From positions 186,001-250,000 of the forward strand of contig NZ_QPIX01000005.1 in the NCBI RefSeq assembly GCF_003337715.1: a DNA stretch of 64,000 nt, given 5' to 3'. Of this stretch, positions 19,472-29,396 are shown one piece after another. Each line of letters opens with the position of its first letter. Positions within the stretch are counted from its first letter, which is position 1. A program made the position numbers and the translations under genes. The stretch comes from Ciceribacter lividus (GTDB taxonomy: Bacteria; Pseudomonadota; Alphaproteobacteria; Rhizobiales; Rhizobiaceae). The notes under the pieces are model-generated. The model worked only from the letters and a program-made list of their open reading frames with translations, had not been told where the DNA came from and ran no database searches.

Positions 19472-20695
19472 TCAGCCTTCGAGAGGCCTCAGCAGCAGAA
19501 CGGAACAGGGGGAGCCGGGGGCAAGTTCCGGCGCATGCGGTGGCCGGATGATCAGGCAGTCCGAATTGGCGAAGGTCGTCATCATCGAAGAGTCCTGCTT
19601 TTCGTATGCCTCCGCCACGAGACGACCCTCGTCGTCCCGGGTGAGCCGTGCCCGCAGGTGGTCCTGCCGCCGGTCGTTGGCGCGCAGGACGTTCGCCGTT
19701 CTCGCGATCGCTTCACGGTTGCGCGGCGCCCGACGCGCGAGCTTGCACACCAGCGGTTCGAGGAACAGCAGGCCGCAGACCATGCTCGAAACCGGATTCC
19801 CGGGGAGGCCGAGGACGCGCATGTCTCCGAGCGAGCCGACCATCAGCGGCTTGCCCGGCCGCATCGCAATCTTCCAGAAATCGAGGCGCATCCCGGCGTC
19901 GACCAGCGTCTTTTGAACGAGGTCGTGGTCGCCGACCGATGCACCGCCGAGCGTCACGAGAACGTCGGCTCCCGCCTCCTGAGCCTTGCGGACGGCGGCG
20001 GTGATCTGCGCCTGATCGTCAGGCACGATGCCGAGATCGAGGACGTCTGCGCCGTTCTCACGCGCCAGGGCGGCAATGCCGAAACTGTTTGATCCGACAA
20101 TCTGGTCGGGGCCGGGCCGTTCTCCCGGCCGCACGAGTTCGTCGCCGGTCGCCAGAATGGCGACCAGCGGCCGCCGATAGACAACGACCTCGCGATGATT
20201 CAGCGCCGCGGCAAGCGTCACGCGTGCGAAGTCCAGGGACTGCCCGGCCGTAAGGACCGTTTCCCCCTCGGCGAAGTCCTGCCCGCGGGGCCGGATATGA
20301 CGGCCTGCAATGGCAGCAAAAGTCGTTCGGATGCAGCCGTCTTCGAGCTTTTCGGTGTCTTCCTGGATCAGGACGGCATCGGCGCCTGCCGGCACCGGCG
20401 CTCCCGTGAATATCCGCACGGCTTCTCCTGCGCCGACCGTCCCGTCAAAACCGTGGCCGGCGGAGGCCGTGCCGATCACGCGAAGAATGGCGCCGGGGAC
20501 GGCGGCATCCCTGCTCCTCAGCGCATAACCGTCCATGGCCGATGCGTTGAACGGAGGTTGTGTCAGCCTCGCGACAAGGCCTTCGGCGAGCACGCGGCCG
20601 GTCGCGTCATGGAGGTCGAGAACTTCGGTCCGGCCGATCGGTGTCGCCGGATCGAGGAGCCTGGAACGCGCTTCGCTGACCGAAAGAAGGGTCAT
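19472..20695 (-). CDS. moeA: Molybdopterin molybdotransferase MoeA
   Basis: 407 residues. Inserts molybdate into adenylylated molybdopterin in molybdenum cofactor synthesis. The family blocks PPFNASAMDGYAL (near residue 48), IFTGAPVPAGADAVLIQED, RPLVAILATGDELV, TLGGASVGDHDLV and GLPGNPVSSMVCG are present in the expected order, with the C-terminal domain IV. It follows moaC with no gap (moaC stop is directly adjacent to the moeA start), as the last gene of a ppiD-trpD-trpC-moaC-moeA operon. Confidence 0.95.
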   Translation of the reverse strand: MTLLSVSEARSRLLDPATPIGRTEVLDLHDATGRVLAEGLVARLTQPPFNASAMDGYALRSRDAAVPGAILRVIGTASAGHGFDGTVGAGEAVRIFTGAPVPAGADAVLIQEDTEKLEDGCIRTTFAAIAGRHIRPRGQDFAEGETVLTAGQSLDFARVTLAAALNHREVVVYRRPLVAILATGDELVRPGERPGPDQIVGSNSFGIAALARENGADVLDLGIVPDDQAQITAAVRKAQEAGADVLVTLGGASVGDHDLVQKTLVDAGMRLDFWKIAMRPGKPLMVGSLGDMRVLGLPGNPVSSMVCGLLFLEPLVCKLARRAPRNREAIARTANVLRANDRRQDHLRARLTRDDEGRLVAEAYEKQDSSMMTTFANSDCLIIRPPHAPELAPGSPCSVLLLRPLEG

Positions 20696-21184
20696 CTACG
20701 AGGCCTCGGGATAGCGATAGTGCCCGGATTTCCCGCCGGTCTTTTCGATCAGCCGGATGCCGCCGATTTCCATGCCCTTGTCGGCGGCTTTCGCCATGTC
20801 GTAGATCGTCAGGCACGTGACCGATACGGCGGTCAGCGCTTCCATCTCGACACCTGTCTGTCCGGTGAGCTTGACGGTTGCGGTGACCCTGAGGCCCGGG
20901 AGCTGCGGTTCCTCGTCGATGTCGATGGTGACCTTGGACAGCATCAGCGGGTGACAGAGAGGGATCAGATCGGATGTCCGCTTCGCCGCCATGATGCCGG
21001 CGATACGGGCGGTGCCGATGACGTCGCCCTTCTTGGCGTTCCCTTCGCGGATCAGCGCAAGGGTCTCCGGCTTCATGCGGATCCGGCCCTCGGCGACGGC
21101 GATGCGAACGGTTTCGGCCTTGTCACCCACATCGACCATGTGGGCTTCGCCCGAGGCTGAGATGTGTGTGAGACCGTCGGTCAT
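20696..21184 (-). CDS. moaC: Cyclic pyranopterin monophosphate synthase MoaC
   Basis: 162 residues, standard length. Converts the cyclic GTP-derived intermediate to cyclic pyranopterin monophosphate together with MoaA (not in this window). Conserved blocks: [29 protein letters not shown] (substrate-binding), [23 protein letters not shown] (includes the catalytic region) and the C-terminal KTGGKSGHY. Its ATG overlaps the trpC stop by four bases (ATGA), so the two are translationally coupled. Confidence 0.96.
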   Translation of the reverse strand: MTDGLTHISASGEAHMVDVGDKAETVRIAVAEGRIRMKPETLALIREGNAKKGDVIGTARIAGIMAAKRTSDLIPLCHPLMLSKVTIDIDEEPQLPGLRVTATVKLTGQTGVEMEALTAVSVTCLTIYDMAKAADKGMEIGGIRLIEKTGGKSGHYRYPEAS

Positions 21185-21996
21185 TCCGCGGCCATGACCC
21201 CGGCGCCACCGCCGAGCAGCGCCTTCGTCGCGGCCGTCACGTCGTCCTTGCGCATCAGGCTCTCGCCGACGAGGAACGTGGTGATGCCGCTCTTCTTGAG
21301 TCGGACGCAGTCGGCATGGGTGAAGATGCCGCTTTCGCCAACCAGCAGCCGCTCGGCCGGCACCGTCGCAGCAAGCCGTTCGCTGACGGCGAGGTCGACC
21401 TCGAAGGTCCTCAGATTGCGGTTGTTGATGCCGATCATCGGCGAGGTCAGCTTCAGGGCTCTTTCGAGTTCCGCCTCGTCATGGACCTCGATGAGCACGT
21501 CCATGCCGAGTGCCATCGCCTCGGCCTCGAGCATGGTCGCGTCCGCATCGGAAAGCGACGCCATGATCAGGAGAATGCAGTCCGCACCCCAGGCTCGTGC
21601 CTCGTGCACCTGGTAGGCGTCGAACATGAAGTCCTTGCGCAGCGCCGGCAGCGCGCAGGCGTCGCGGGCAGCCTGGAGGAATTCGAGCCTGCCCTGGAAG
21701 CTCGGCGTGTCCGTGAGCACCGAAAGACAGGCGGCTCCGCCGGCCTCGTAAGCCGCGGCGAGTGCCGGCGGATCGAAATCCGGGCGGATCAGCCCCTTGG
21801 ACGGACTCGCCTTCTTGATCTCGGCAATCAGCCCGAAGAGGCCGGCTGCGCGCTTTTCCGCCAACGCGCGGAAGAAACCGCGGGTAGCCTCCCGGTCGGC
21901 GGCGATCGCCTTGAGCTCGGCAAGGGGAACCGCCGCCTTCGCCGCGGCAATCTCCTCACGCTTGTAGACTTCGATGCGCTTCAGGATATCGGTCAT
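21181..21996 (-). CDS. trpC: Indole-3-glycerol phosphate synthase
   Basis: 271 residues of a single-function TrpC (no TrpF fusion). Closes the indole ring in tryptophan synthesis. Motifs: [12 protein letters not shown] (catalytic lysine near 60), [33 protein letters not shown] (catalytic lysine), [26 protein letters not shown] and the phosphate-binding [11 protein letters not shown]. It begins 9 bases after the trpD stop and overlaps moaC by four bases. Confidence 0.96.
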   Translation of the reverse strand: MTDILKRIEVYKREEIAAAKAAVPLAELKAIAADREATRGFFRALAEKRAAGLFGLIAEIKKASPSKGLIRPDFDPPALAAAYEAGGAACLSVLTDTPSFQGRLEFLQAARDACALPALRKDFMFDAYQVHEARAWGADCILLIMASLSDADATMLEAEAMALGMDVLIEVHDEAELERALKLTSPMIGINNRNLRTFEVDLAVSERLAATVPAERLLVGESGIFTHADCVRLKKSGITTFLVGESLMRKDDVTAATKALLGGGAGVMAAE

Positions 21997-22005
21997 GGCG
22001 CGAGC

Positions 22006-23028
22006 TTAGCCCTGTGCGACGGAATTGGAAACCTCGATCAGCTTGTCGAGCGCCGCGGCCGCGGCGCCCGAATCGAGCGACCGGCTGGCGAGCACCATAC
22101 CCTCGCGGACGTTTTCCGCCTTGCCGGCGACGACGAGCGAGGCCGCAGCATTGCAGAGCGCCACGTCGCGATAGGCGGTCCTTGCGCCGGCAAGCACATC
22201 ACGCAGCGCGGCCGCGTTGACGACGCCGTCACCGCCGCGGATCGCCTCCAGCGGAACGACCGGGACGCCGAAATCCGCAGGCGTCAGCTCGAAGGTGGTG
22301 ATCTCGCCGTCCTTCAGCGCGGCGACCATGGTCGGACCGGTCGTCGTGATCTCATCGAGACCGCTTCCGTGGACGACCCAGGCGCTCGTCAGGCCGAGAT
22401 CGCGGAGCGCCTCGGCGCCGGGCACCAGCCATTCGGGCGAATAGACACCGAAGAGCTGCCGCTTGACGCTGGCGGGACTCGAAAGCGGGCCGACGATGTT
22501 AAAGATCGTGCGGGTACCGAGTTCGACGCGGGCCGGGCCGACATGGCGCATGGCGGGATGATGAAGCTGGGCGAACATGAAGCCGATGCCCGCCTCACGA
22601 ATGCAGCGCGAGATGGTTTCCGGATCGATGTCGAGCTTGACGCCGAGCTGCGAGAGCGCGTCGGCCGTTCCCGATTTCGAGCTCAACGCCCTGTTGCCGT
22701 GCTTGGCGACCGGAACACCGGCGCCAGCGACGATCAGCGAGGCGAGGGTCGAGATGTTGTAAGTATTGGTGCCGTCACCGCCGGTCCCGACGATGTCGAT
22801 GGCGTCTTCGGGGGCTTCGACCGGAACCATCTTGGAGCGCATGATCGAGACGGCGCCGGCGATCTCGTCGACCGTCTCTCCGCGCACGCGAAGCGCCATC
22901 AGGAAGCCGCCGATCTGGGCCATACTGGCCTCGCCCGACATCATGACTTCGAAGGCGTCGCTGGCTTCGCTACGGCTCAGCACCTGGCGCGTTGCGACCT
23001 TGGCGATAAATGGTTTCAGTCCGGACAT
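22006..23028 (-). CDS. trpD: Anthranilate phosphoribosyltransferase
   Basis: 340 residues. Joins anthranilate to PRPP in tryptophan synthesis. The N-terminal helical domain is followed by the signature [16 protein letters not shown] (PRPP-binding GTGGD loop), [21 protein letters not shown], and [31 protein letters not shown] at 23028 has GGGGGA 9 bases upstream; a TTG at 23046 is in frame but unlikely. Only trpD and trpC of the tryptophan genes are here, so the pathway is split, as is usual in rhizobia. Confidence 0.96.
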   Translation of the reverse strand: MSGLKPFIAKVATRQVLSRSEASDAFEVMMSGEASMAQIGGFLMALRVRGETVDEIAGAVSIMRSKMVPVEAPEDAIDIVGTGGDGTNTYNISTLASLIVAGAGVPVAKHGNRALSSKSGTADALSQLGVKLDIDPETISRCIREAGIGFMFAQLHHPAMRHVGPARVELGTRTIFNIVGPLSSPASVKRQLFGVYSPEWLVPGAEALRDLGLTSAWVVHGSGLDEITTTGPTMVAALKDGEITTFELTPADFGVPVVPLEAIRGGDGVVNAAALRDVLAGARTAYRDVALCNAAASLVVAGKAENVREGMVLASRSLDSGAAAAALDKLIEVSNSVAQG

Positions 23029-23049
23029 GCTGTCGTTTTCCCCCAAGGT

Positions 23050-24936
23050 CTAGCGAACCATCGCCTGCTCGGCGAGCGTGCGATTGATGGTCACGCCGTA
23101 TTCGCTCTGCAGACGATTGACCATCTGGTCGAGGATATCGTCACCGGCGGCCTTGGCAAGCGCAAGGACCTGGGCGTCATCATCACCGAGGATGTTTGTC
23201 GTCGGCTGTTCGCTGACCGCGGTCACCTTGAGCAGGATCTGCGTTTCCGGGTCGGCGCCGGGAGCCGCCGCAACGGTGCCGTTCGGACCGGAGAAAGCAG
23301 CGGTCACGGCCGAGCGTCCGAGGATGGGGTCGTCGCTCGCGCGGCGAATGCCGCTCTTGGTTTCGACCGCGAGGCCGAGTTCCTTGGCGAGCGCTGCAAT
23401 GGTTTCACCTTTTGCGAGACGGTCCTTGAGGCTCTCCGCCTTGGCGCCGAGGGCGATCTTCTGCTGTTCGGCTGTCCAGTCGGCCGTTGCCTTCTCGCGA
23501 ACTTCGTCGAGCGTGCGGTCGCGTTCGGGCACGATCTCGCTCACGTCGAACCAGAGATAGCCGTCGCTGCCGATGTTGAGCGGCAGGGCCTCGATACCGA
23601 CGTCCGTCTTGAACACCTCGGCCAGCAGTTGGTCGCGGGTCGGAAGCGTGACCTCGGCTTCAGCCATGTCGCGGCCGCGTCGGTCTACGGGCTTGACGCT
23701 GACCGGCTTCAGCTTCAGCTGCGTGGCAGCTTCGGCAAGCGTGGAGCCGGAGGCGCGCAGATCCTCGAACTGGTCGTGGATCGTCATGATGTCTTCCTGG
23801 GCGGCGGCCTCGGCGAGCGCCTTGCGGATGTCGTCCTTTACCTCGTCCAGGGTGCGCGTGCGGCCTTCCTTGATGTTGGTGACGCGCAGGATGACGGGCC
23901 CGAAGGTTCCTTCGACAACCGGCGTCGTGCCGCCTTCCGCGGTGACGGCGAAGGCAGCGTCCGCAAGGGTCTGGTCGGGCATCTGCTCGCGGGTGAAGTC
24001 GCCGAGCAGCACGTCGCTCGCCGTCTTGCCCTGGTCGGTGACGAGCTGGTCGAACGGCGTCCCGGAGGCAAGTTCGGCCTGCGCCGCCTCGGCCATCTCG
24101 CGGGTCTCGAAGGTCAGCTGTTCGACCGTGCGCGTGCCGGGGATCTCGTAATTCTTCTTGTGGGCTTCGTAGTCCTGCTTGATCGCCTCGTCCGAAATGG
24201 AGGAGAGATCGGCGATATCGGACGGTTCGAGCTTCACATAGGAGAAGCTGCGATACTCCGGCGCCCGGTAGCGGCTCTTGACGGTCTCGAACCAGGCGCC
24301 GAGCGCCTTGTCGTCCGGCGCAGCGATCGGGTCGATATTGGCTTTGGTGAGCAGGAGATAGTCGAGCGAGCGGTTCTCGTCACGATAGCTCTTCAATGCG
24401 TCGACCAGCACCTTCGGGGGCTCGAATCCGTCGGCCGTCGCCTCGACGATCTGGCTGCGGACGGCAACCTTCGAACGTTCGCTGATGTAGTCGTCCTCGC
24501 GCAGGCCGGCATTGCGCAGTCGCGACGTGAAGAGCTGACGATCGAACTGGCCGGACGGCGAGTGGAAGGCCGGGTCGTCGGCAATCAGCTTCGCAAGGCG
24601 GTCCTCGGAGAGCCCGAGGTTCATTTCTTCCGAAAGCTGGTCGAGGGCCGCACCTGCGGCAAGCTGGGCGAAGACCTGGTTCTCGACGCCCAGCGCGCGC
24701 GCCTGTTCGGAGGTGATCTCCGTGCCGAAGCGGCGGCCGAGATCGGCAAGCTGCCGCTGGTAGGCAAGGCGGAACTCGTTGACCGAAACGTTTTGGTCGC
24801 CGACGGCGACCACCGTTTCGGAAACGCCGTTCATCAAGGATCGTGATGCGCCCCAGATGCCGAAGGAAACGGCGAGAATGAGCAGAAGGAATTTTGCCAC
24901 CCAAGTATGGGCGGCCTTTCGCATGACGACGAGCAT
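23050..24936 (-). CDS. ppiD: PpiD/SurA-type periplasmic peptidyl-prolyl isomerase chaperone
   Basis: 628 residues. One N-terminal membrane anchor (WVAKFLLLILAVSFGIWG) holds a large periplasmic region. A SurA-like N-terminal helical domain (VNEFRLAYQRQLADLGRRFGTEI) is followed by a parvulin-like section around TRTVEQLTFETREMAEAAQAELASGTPFDQL and a long helical C-terminus. The family assists folding of exported and outer-membrane proteins near SecYEG. The start at 24936 has GAGG 8 bases upstream; the frame runs on to 24993. It leads the operon with trpD, 21 bases apart. Confidence 0.9.
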   Translation of the reverse strand: MLVVMRKAAHTWVAKFLLLILAVSFGIWGASRSLMNGVSETVVAVGDQNVSVNEFRLAYQRQLADLGRRFGTEITSEQARALGVENQVFAQLAAGAALDQLSEEMNLGLSEDRLAKLIADDPAFHSPSGQFDRQLFTSRLRNAGLREDDYISERSKVAVRSQIVEATADGFEPPKVLVDALKSYRDENRSLDYLLLTKANIDPIAAPDDKALGAWFETVKSRYRAPEYRSFSYVKLEPSDIADLSSISDEAIKQDYEAHKKNYEIPGTRTVEQLTFETREMAEAAQAELASGTPFDQLVTDQGKTASDVLLGDFTREQMPDQTLADAAFAVTAEGGTTPVVEGTFGPVILRVTNIKEGRTRTLDEVKDDIRKALAEAAAQEDIMTIHDQFEDLRASGSTLAEAATQLKLKPVSVKPVDRRGRDMAEAEVTLPTRDQLLAEVFKTDVGIEALPLNIGSDGYLWFDVSEIVPERDRTLDEVREKATADWTAEQQKIALGAKAESLKDRLAKGETIAALAKELGLAVETKSGIRRASDDPILGRSAVTAAFSGPNGTVAAAPGADPETQILLKVTAVSEQPTTNILGDDDAQVLALAKAAGDDILDQMVNRLQSEYGVTINRTLAEQAMVR

Positions 24937-25184
24937 CGGGACGCAAACCTCATTTCTTTTGCTCGCCAATCGGCGAAGCAGATGACGTTCCATAAATCAA
25001 ACCCGCAAGGAAATGAAGGCGTGATCTCGGAAATCTGGGCCGGCGGCGCGGGGGCGAGGCAGCGGGTATCCGTCCCGCGCCGCCGAACTTGGCCGTCTGC
25101 CTATGACAAATATCAATGTTCGATGCGCACAGCTCTTTCTATAGTGGGGCACAGACGCGGATCGGTCGAACGAGGAACCTCCAG

Positions 25185-27842
25185 GTGACAGCTCAAGCAG
25201 AGACACCGGTGAGCATCCGGCGAGAAGGACTGACCTCGCAGGAGGTTGTGGCTGCACTCGAAACCTATGGCGCAAACGTGCTGCCGGTCGGCAGGCCGCC
25301 ATCGTTTCTGAAGGTGCTGCTCATGCAGTTCCTCAGCCCCCTCATTTACATCCTCATGGTCGCGGCGGTGGTCTCCGCCTTCGTCAGCGAGATCACCGAC
25401 GCGCTTTTCATCGCGGTCGTCCTGGCAATCAACGGCATCATCGGCGCCGTGCAGGAGTATTCTGCGGGGCAGTCCGCGAGCGCCCTTCGCGCGCTGGAGG
25501 AGCCGCGAGCGACCGTCGTCCGCGACGGCATTCGTCAGGTGATCGATGCAACCGGACTGGTGCCGGGTGATCGCGTGCTGCTGGAATCCGGGCAGCGAGT
25601 CCCCGCCGATATCCTGCTCGACGCGTCCGACCACCTGCAATGCGACGAGGCCACCCATACGGGGGAATCGAGGCCCGTCTACAAGTCCACGGATGATCCT
25701 GTCTTTGCGGGGACGATCGTCGCTCGCGGCCGGGGGGAGGGACTGGTGACGGCGACCGGCAGTCGCACTGAACTCGGCCGGATCGCAGACGCCATCCGCG
25801 AGCGCACGACGGCCAAGCCGCCACTCATGATCCGCATGGAGGAATTCACGCGCCGGATCGCAGTCGCCGTCGGCGTCGCGATCCTGTTCCTTTTCGCGGT
25901 CGGCTGGTGGCGCGCCATGCCGGTGGGCGATCTCTTCACCATGTCGATCGGCCTCGCCGTCAGCGCGATCCCTGAGGCCTTGCCGATCGCCATCTCGGTC
26001 GCACTTGCGATCGGCATGCGGCGCATGGCCCGCGTCAACGTCATCGTCCGAAATCTGCCGGCGGTGGAATCGCTCGGCTCCTGCACGATGATCGCGACCG
26101 ACAAGACCGGCACGCTCACCCTGAACGAGCTGACGGTGACGGATATTCGCCTGCCCGACGACAGTCACTGGGTTCTGGAGGCCGGATCGCATCCGTTGTC
26201 GGGCGGCATCAAGAGCCGTGACGGCGGCAAGGATGGCCCGAATGCCGCCGTGCGGCGGCTGCTCGGCGTCGGGAGCCTGCCGAACGAGGCGGAGATCAGT
26301 GTCGACGGCGCCGAAACCTGGCGGCCGGTCGGCGATACGGTGGACGTGGCGCTGCTTGCCGCAGCCCACAAGGCCGGCATCAGCCGGTCGATCCTTCTCG
26401 AGAGATTTCCGCTCGAACGGCGCATTCCTTATGAGCCTGAGCAGAAATACGCCGCCTCCTTCCACCAGGTCGAGGATCGTATGCAGGCCTTCGTCAAGGG
26501 CGCGCCGGAACTGCTGCTGTCGATGTGCAAGACGATGGAGACGACCGAGGGTGCCGTGCCGATCGACCGCATCCATGTGCACCGCCAGATCAAGGAGATG
26601 GCCCGCGAAGGGCTGAGAGTGCTCGCCTTCGCCGCCGGAGAGATCGGCGTTTCCGGCGACGGCGAATACGGCGGGCATCTGCTGATCGACCTGAACTTTC
26701 TCGGCCTTGTCGGGATGCAGGATCCGATCCGCCCGGAAGTGCCGGCCGCGCTCGACGCCTGCCGCCAGGCCGGTATCGGGGTCGCCGTCATCACCGGTGA
26801 CGACCCGACGACGGCGAGCGTGATCGCCCGTCAGGCTGGCATGCGGTTCGAGGAGGCGGACGTGGTGACAGGCGACCAGATCGCCGACGCCGTCGCCGCA
26901 GGCGAGAGCGTGCTCGACGGGATCACCCGGCACGGACGCATCTTCGCACGCGTAAAACCGGACCAGAAGCTCGCGATCATCCGCTCTCTCGCCCGCAACG
27001 GCCACTATGTTGCCGTGACCGGTGACGGTGTCAACGACGCGCCGGCGCTCAGGCACGCCCACGTCGGCGTGGCGATGGGGCACGGCGGAACCGAGGTTGC
27101 CAAGGAGAGCGCCGACATCATCCTCACTGACGACAATTTCGCCTCGATCGTCGCCGGCATACGGGAAGGGCGTGTCGCCTACAACAACATCCGCAAGGTG
27201 ATCTTCATGCAGATCTCCACGGGTGCCGCCGAGGTCCTGCTCTTCCTGCTTGCCATGGTGCTCGGCGCGCCGATGCCGATGACGGCCGTGCAACTGCTTT
27301 GGCTCAATCTCGTCACCAACGGCGTGCAGGACGTGGCGCTGGTGACCGAGCCCGCGGAAGGCGACGAGTTGCGTTCGCCGGTGCGGCGGCCGGGAGAACC
27401 GATCTTCGACCGGCTGATGCTTCGACGCATCGTTCTGGCGACCCTGGTCATGGGCGGCGGCGGCTTCGCATTTTTCTACTGGGCGACGACGTCCGGTTTG
27501 TCGCATTTTGCCGCGAGCAACCTCCTGCTGTTGCTCTTCGTACTCTTCGAAAACGTCCAGTGTATCAACAGCCGCTCTGAGCGCCGTTCGGTCTTCCGGC
27601 AGTCGCATTTCTCGAACCCGTTCCTGCTGCTCGGGGTCCTGGGTTCGCAGGCGCTGCACATCGGCGCCATGTATGTGCCGGGCGTGAACGACCTCCTGGA
27701 AATCGCGCCGATTTCGCTGGAGCAGTGGCTGTTGCTGCTCGTCGCCACAGCACCGCTTCTCGCGGTGAGTGAAGTCGACAAGTGGCTGTTGCGCCGGCAG
27801 GAGTCGATGAAGCGCGGCAACGACGACAGCAAAGCGCAATAA
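25185..27842 (+). CDS. P-type cation-transporting ATPase (class II-like)
   Basis: 885 residues. Pumps a cation across the inner membrane using ATP. It has an N-terminal cation-ATPase domain, the actuator motif TGES (residues 159-162), the phosphorylation motif DKTGTLT with Asp306, the hinge VTGDGVNDAPAL and ten expected membrane segments. Membrane helix 4 reads IPEALPIAIS, and helix 6 LWLNLVTNGVQDVAL, placing it near Ca/Mn/monovalent-type class II pumps rather than heavy-metal or Kdp pumps; no N-terminal metal-binding domain is present. The ion is not determined. GTG at 25185 has AGGA 8 bases upstream. It is divergent from ppiD and convergent with gltA. Confidence 0.88.
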   Translation: MTAQAETPVSIRREGLTSQEVVAALETYGANVLPVGRPPSFLKVLLMQFLSPLIYILMVAAVVSAFVSEITDALFIAVVLAINGIIGAVQEYSAGQSASALRALEEPRATVVRDGIRQVIDATGLVPGDRVLLESGQRVPADILLDASDHLQCDEATHTGESRPVYKSTDDPVFAGTIVARGRGEGLVTATGSRTELGRIADAIRERTTAKPPLMIRMEEFTRRIAVAVGVAILFLFAVGWWRAMPVGDLFTMSIGLAVSAIPEALPIAISVALAIGMRRMARVNVIVRNLPAVESLGSCTMIATDKTGTLTLNELTVTDIRLPDDSHWVLEAGSHPLSGGIKSRDGGKDGPNAAVRRLLGVGSLPNEAEISVDGAETWRPVGDTVDVALLAAAHKAGISRSILLERFPLERRIPYEPEQKYAASFHQVEDRMQAFVKGAPELLLSMCKTMETTEGAVPIDRIHVHRQIKEMAREGLRVLAFAAGEIGVSGDGEYGGHLLIDLNFLGLVGMQDPIRPEVPAALDACRQAGIGVAVITGDDPTTASVIARQAGMRFEEADVVTGDQIADAVAAGESVLDGITRHGRIFARVKPDQKLAIIRSLARNGHYVAVTGDGVNDAPALRHAHVGVAMGHGGTEVAKESADIILTDDNFASIVAGIREGRVAYNNIRKVIFMQISTGAAEVLLFLLAMVLGAPMPMTAVQLLWLNLVTNGVQDVALVTEPAEGDELRSPVRRPGEPIFDRLMLRRIVLATLVMGGGGFAFFYWATTSGLSHFAASNLLLLLFVLFENVQCINSRSERRSVFRQSHFSNPFLLLGVLGSQALHIGAMYVPGVNDLLEIAPISLEQWLLLLVATAPLLAVSEVDKWLLRRQESMKRGNDDSKAQ

Positions 27843-27847
27843 GAAAA

Positions 27848-27875
27848 GGCCCGGAAGACCTTGGTCTGCCGGGCC
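27848..27875. terminator. Shared hairpin between convergent ATPase gene and gltA
   Basis: GGCCCGGAAGACC (27848-27860) and GGTCTGCCGGGCC (27863-27875) form a 13-bp stem with one mismatch and a TT turn. On the minus strand the stem is followed by TTTTCTTA, a good terminator tail for gltA; on the plus strand the tail is weak. Confidence 0.75.
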
Positions 27876-27900
27876 CTGTGTTGCTGCCTTGACTGCGTTC

Positions 27901-29190
27901 TCAGCGTTGCGAAACCGGAACGTAGTCGCGCCTCGGTGCGCCGGTGTAGAGCTGGCGCGGACGACCGATACGCTGCTGCGGATCCTCGATCATCTCGTTC
28001 CACTGGGCGATCCAGCCGACGGTGCGGGCAAGCGCGAAGAGAACGGTGAACATGGTGGTGGGGAAGCCGAGCGCACGCAGCGTGATGCCGGAGTAGAAGT
28101 CGACGTTCGGATAGAGCTTCTTCTCGATGAAGTAGTCGTCGTTGAGGGCGATCTTCTCGAGTTCGAGTGCGACCTTCATCAGCGGGTCGTCGCCGTGACC
28201 GGTCGCTTCGAGGACCTCGTACATGGTCTTCTGCATGATCTTCGCGCGCGGATCATAGTTCTTGTAGACGCGATGACCGAAGCCCATCAGGCGGAACGGG
28301 TCGTTCTTGTCCTTGGCACGGGCGATGAATTCCGGAATGCGATCGACGGAGCCGATTTCCTGCAGCATGTTGAGGGCTGCTTCGTTGGCGCCGCCGTGGG
28401 CCGGACCCCAGAGGCAGGCGATGCCGGCTGCGATGCAGGCGAACGGGTTGGCGCCCGACGAGCCGGCGAGACGGACGGTCGACGTCGAGGCGTTCTGCTC
28501 GTGATCGGCATGCAGGATGAAGATCCGGTCCATGGCGCGGGCGAGCACCGGGTCGACCTTGTAGTCGTCGCAGGGTACTGCGAAGCACATGTGCAGGAAG
28601 TTCGCCGCGTAGTCGAGGTTGTTCTTCGGGTAAACGAAGGGCTGCCCGACGTGGTACTTGTAGGCCATGGCGGCGATCGTCGGCATCTTGGCAATCATGC
28701 GCAGCGACGCGACCATGCGCTGGTGCGGATCGGTGATGTCTGTCGAGTCGTGATAGAAGGCCGAGAGTGCGCCGACGGTGCCGACCATGACCGCCATCGG
28801 ATGGGCGTCGCGGCGATAGCCGGAGAAGAACTTGCTCATCTGTTCGTGCACCATGGTGTGGTGCGTGACGCGGTAGTCGAAGTCCTTCTTCTGGGCCGCA
28901 GTCGGCAACTCTCCGTAGAGAAGCAGATAGCAGACTTCCAGGAAGTCACCCTTTTCGGCGAGCTGTTCGATCGGATAGCCGCGGTGCAGCAGGACGCCGG
29001 CATCGCCGTCGATATAGGTGATCTTGGATTCGCAGGACGCAGTCGAGGTGAAGCCCGGATCGTAGGTGAAGGAGCCGGTGTGCTTGTAGAGGGCCCCGAT
29101 GTCGATGACACTCGGCCCGATGGTTCCTTCCTTCACCGGAAGGTCGACCTTCTTGTCGCCAAGTGCCAGTGCTGCGCTTTTTTCCGTCAT
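27901..29190 (-). CDS. gltA: Citrate synthase (type II)
   Basis: 429 residues, the size of the Gram-negative hexameric enzyme. Condenses acetyl-CoA and oxaloacetate at the entry of the TCA cycle. Catalytic blocks: [23 protein letters not shown] and [19 protein letters not shown] lies 6 bases before the ATG. It stands alone on the minus strand with a candidate promoter at 29258-29285 and a terminator hairpin at 27848. Confidence 0.97.
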   Translation of the reverse strand: MTEKSAALALGDKKVDLPVKEGTIGPSVIDIGALYKHTGSFTYDPGFTSTASCESKITYIDGDAGVLLHRGYPIEQLAEKGDFLEVCYLLLYGELPTAAQKKDFDYRVTHHTMVHEQMSKFFSGYRRDAHPMAVMVGTVGALSAFYHDSTDITDPHQRMVASLRMIAKMPTIAAMAYKYHVGQPFVYPKNNLDYAANFLHMCFAVPCDDYKVDPVLARAMDRIFILHADHEQNASTSTVRLAGSSGANPFACIAAGIACLWGPAHGGANEAALNMLQEIGSVDRIPEFIARAKDKNDPFRLMGFGHRVYKNYDPRAKIMQKTMYEVLEATGHGDDPLMKVALELEKIALNDDYFIEKKLYPNVDFYSGITLRALGFPTTMFTVLFALARTVGWIAQWNEMIEDPQQRIGRPRQLYTGAPRRDYVPVSQR

Positions 29191-29257
29191 GCTAATCCTC
29201 CGAAATTGGCGGTCCGGCGCCTTCGAAAAGGCGTCGCAGGTTAAGCGTCCCGAGTTA

Positions 29258-29285
29258 GCTATATGATCCAGACGTTAATGCCAAG
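29258..29285 (-). promoter_or_regulatory. Candidate gltA promoter
   Basis: On the minus strand CTTGGC (29285-29280) and TATAGC (29263-29258) are 16 bases apart, resembling the rhizobial CTTGAC/CTATAT consensus. It would give a leader of about 60 bases. Pattern only. Confidence 0.4.
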
Positions 29286-29396
29286 CTAGCCAAAGGGCAA
29301 ATTGTGCGATGCGAAATGCCAGCAACATATCGTGATTTCCGCGGCTTATTGCTGTGCCATCAGGAGGTGTTTTTGACTTCCGTCCGCTCGCTTTGA

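Noticed and set aside
21316..24846. 1176-codon open frame on the plus strand
   Set aside because: It lies antisense to trpC, trpD and ppiD, which have clear family motifs. Its composition is Arg/Gly/Asp-rich as expected of a high-GC shadow frame.
25113..27839. 908-codon minus frame opposite the P-type ATPase
   Set aside because: Mirror frame of a gene with intact catalytic motifs; no domain of its own.
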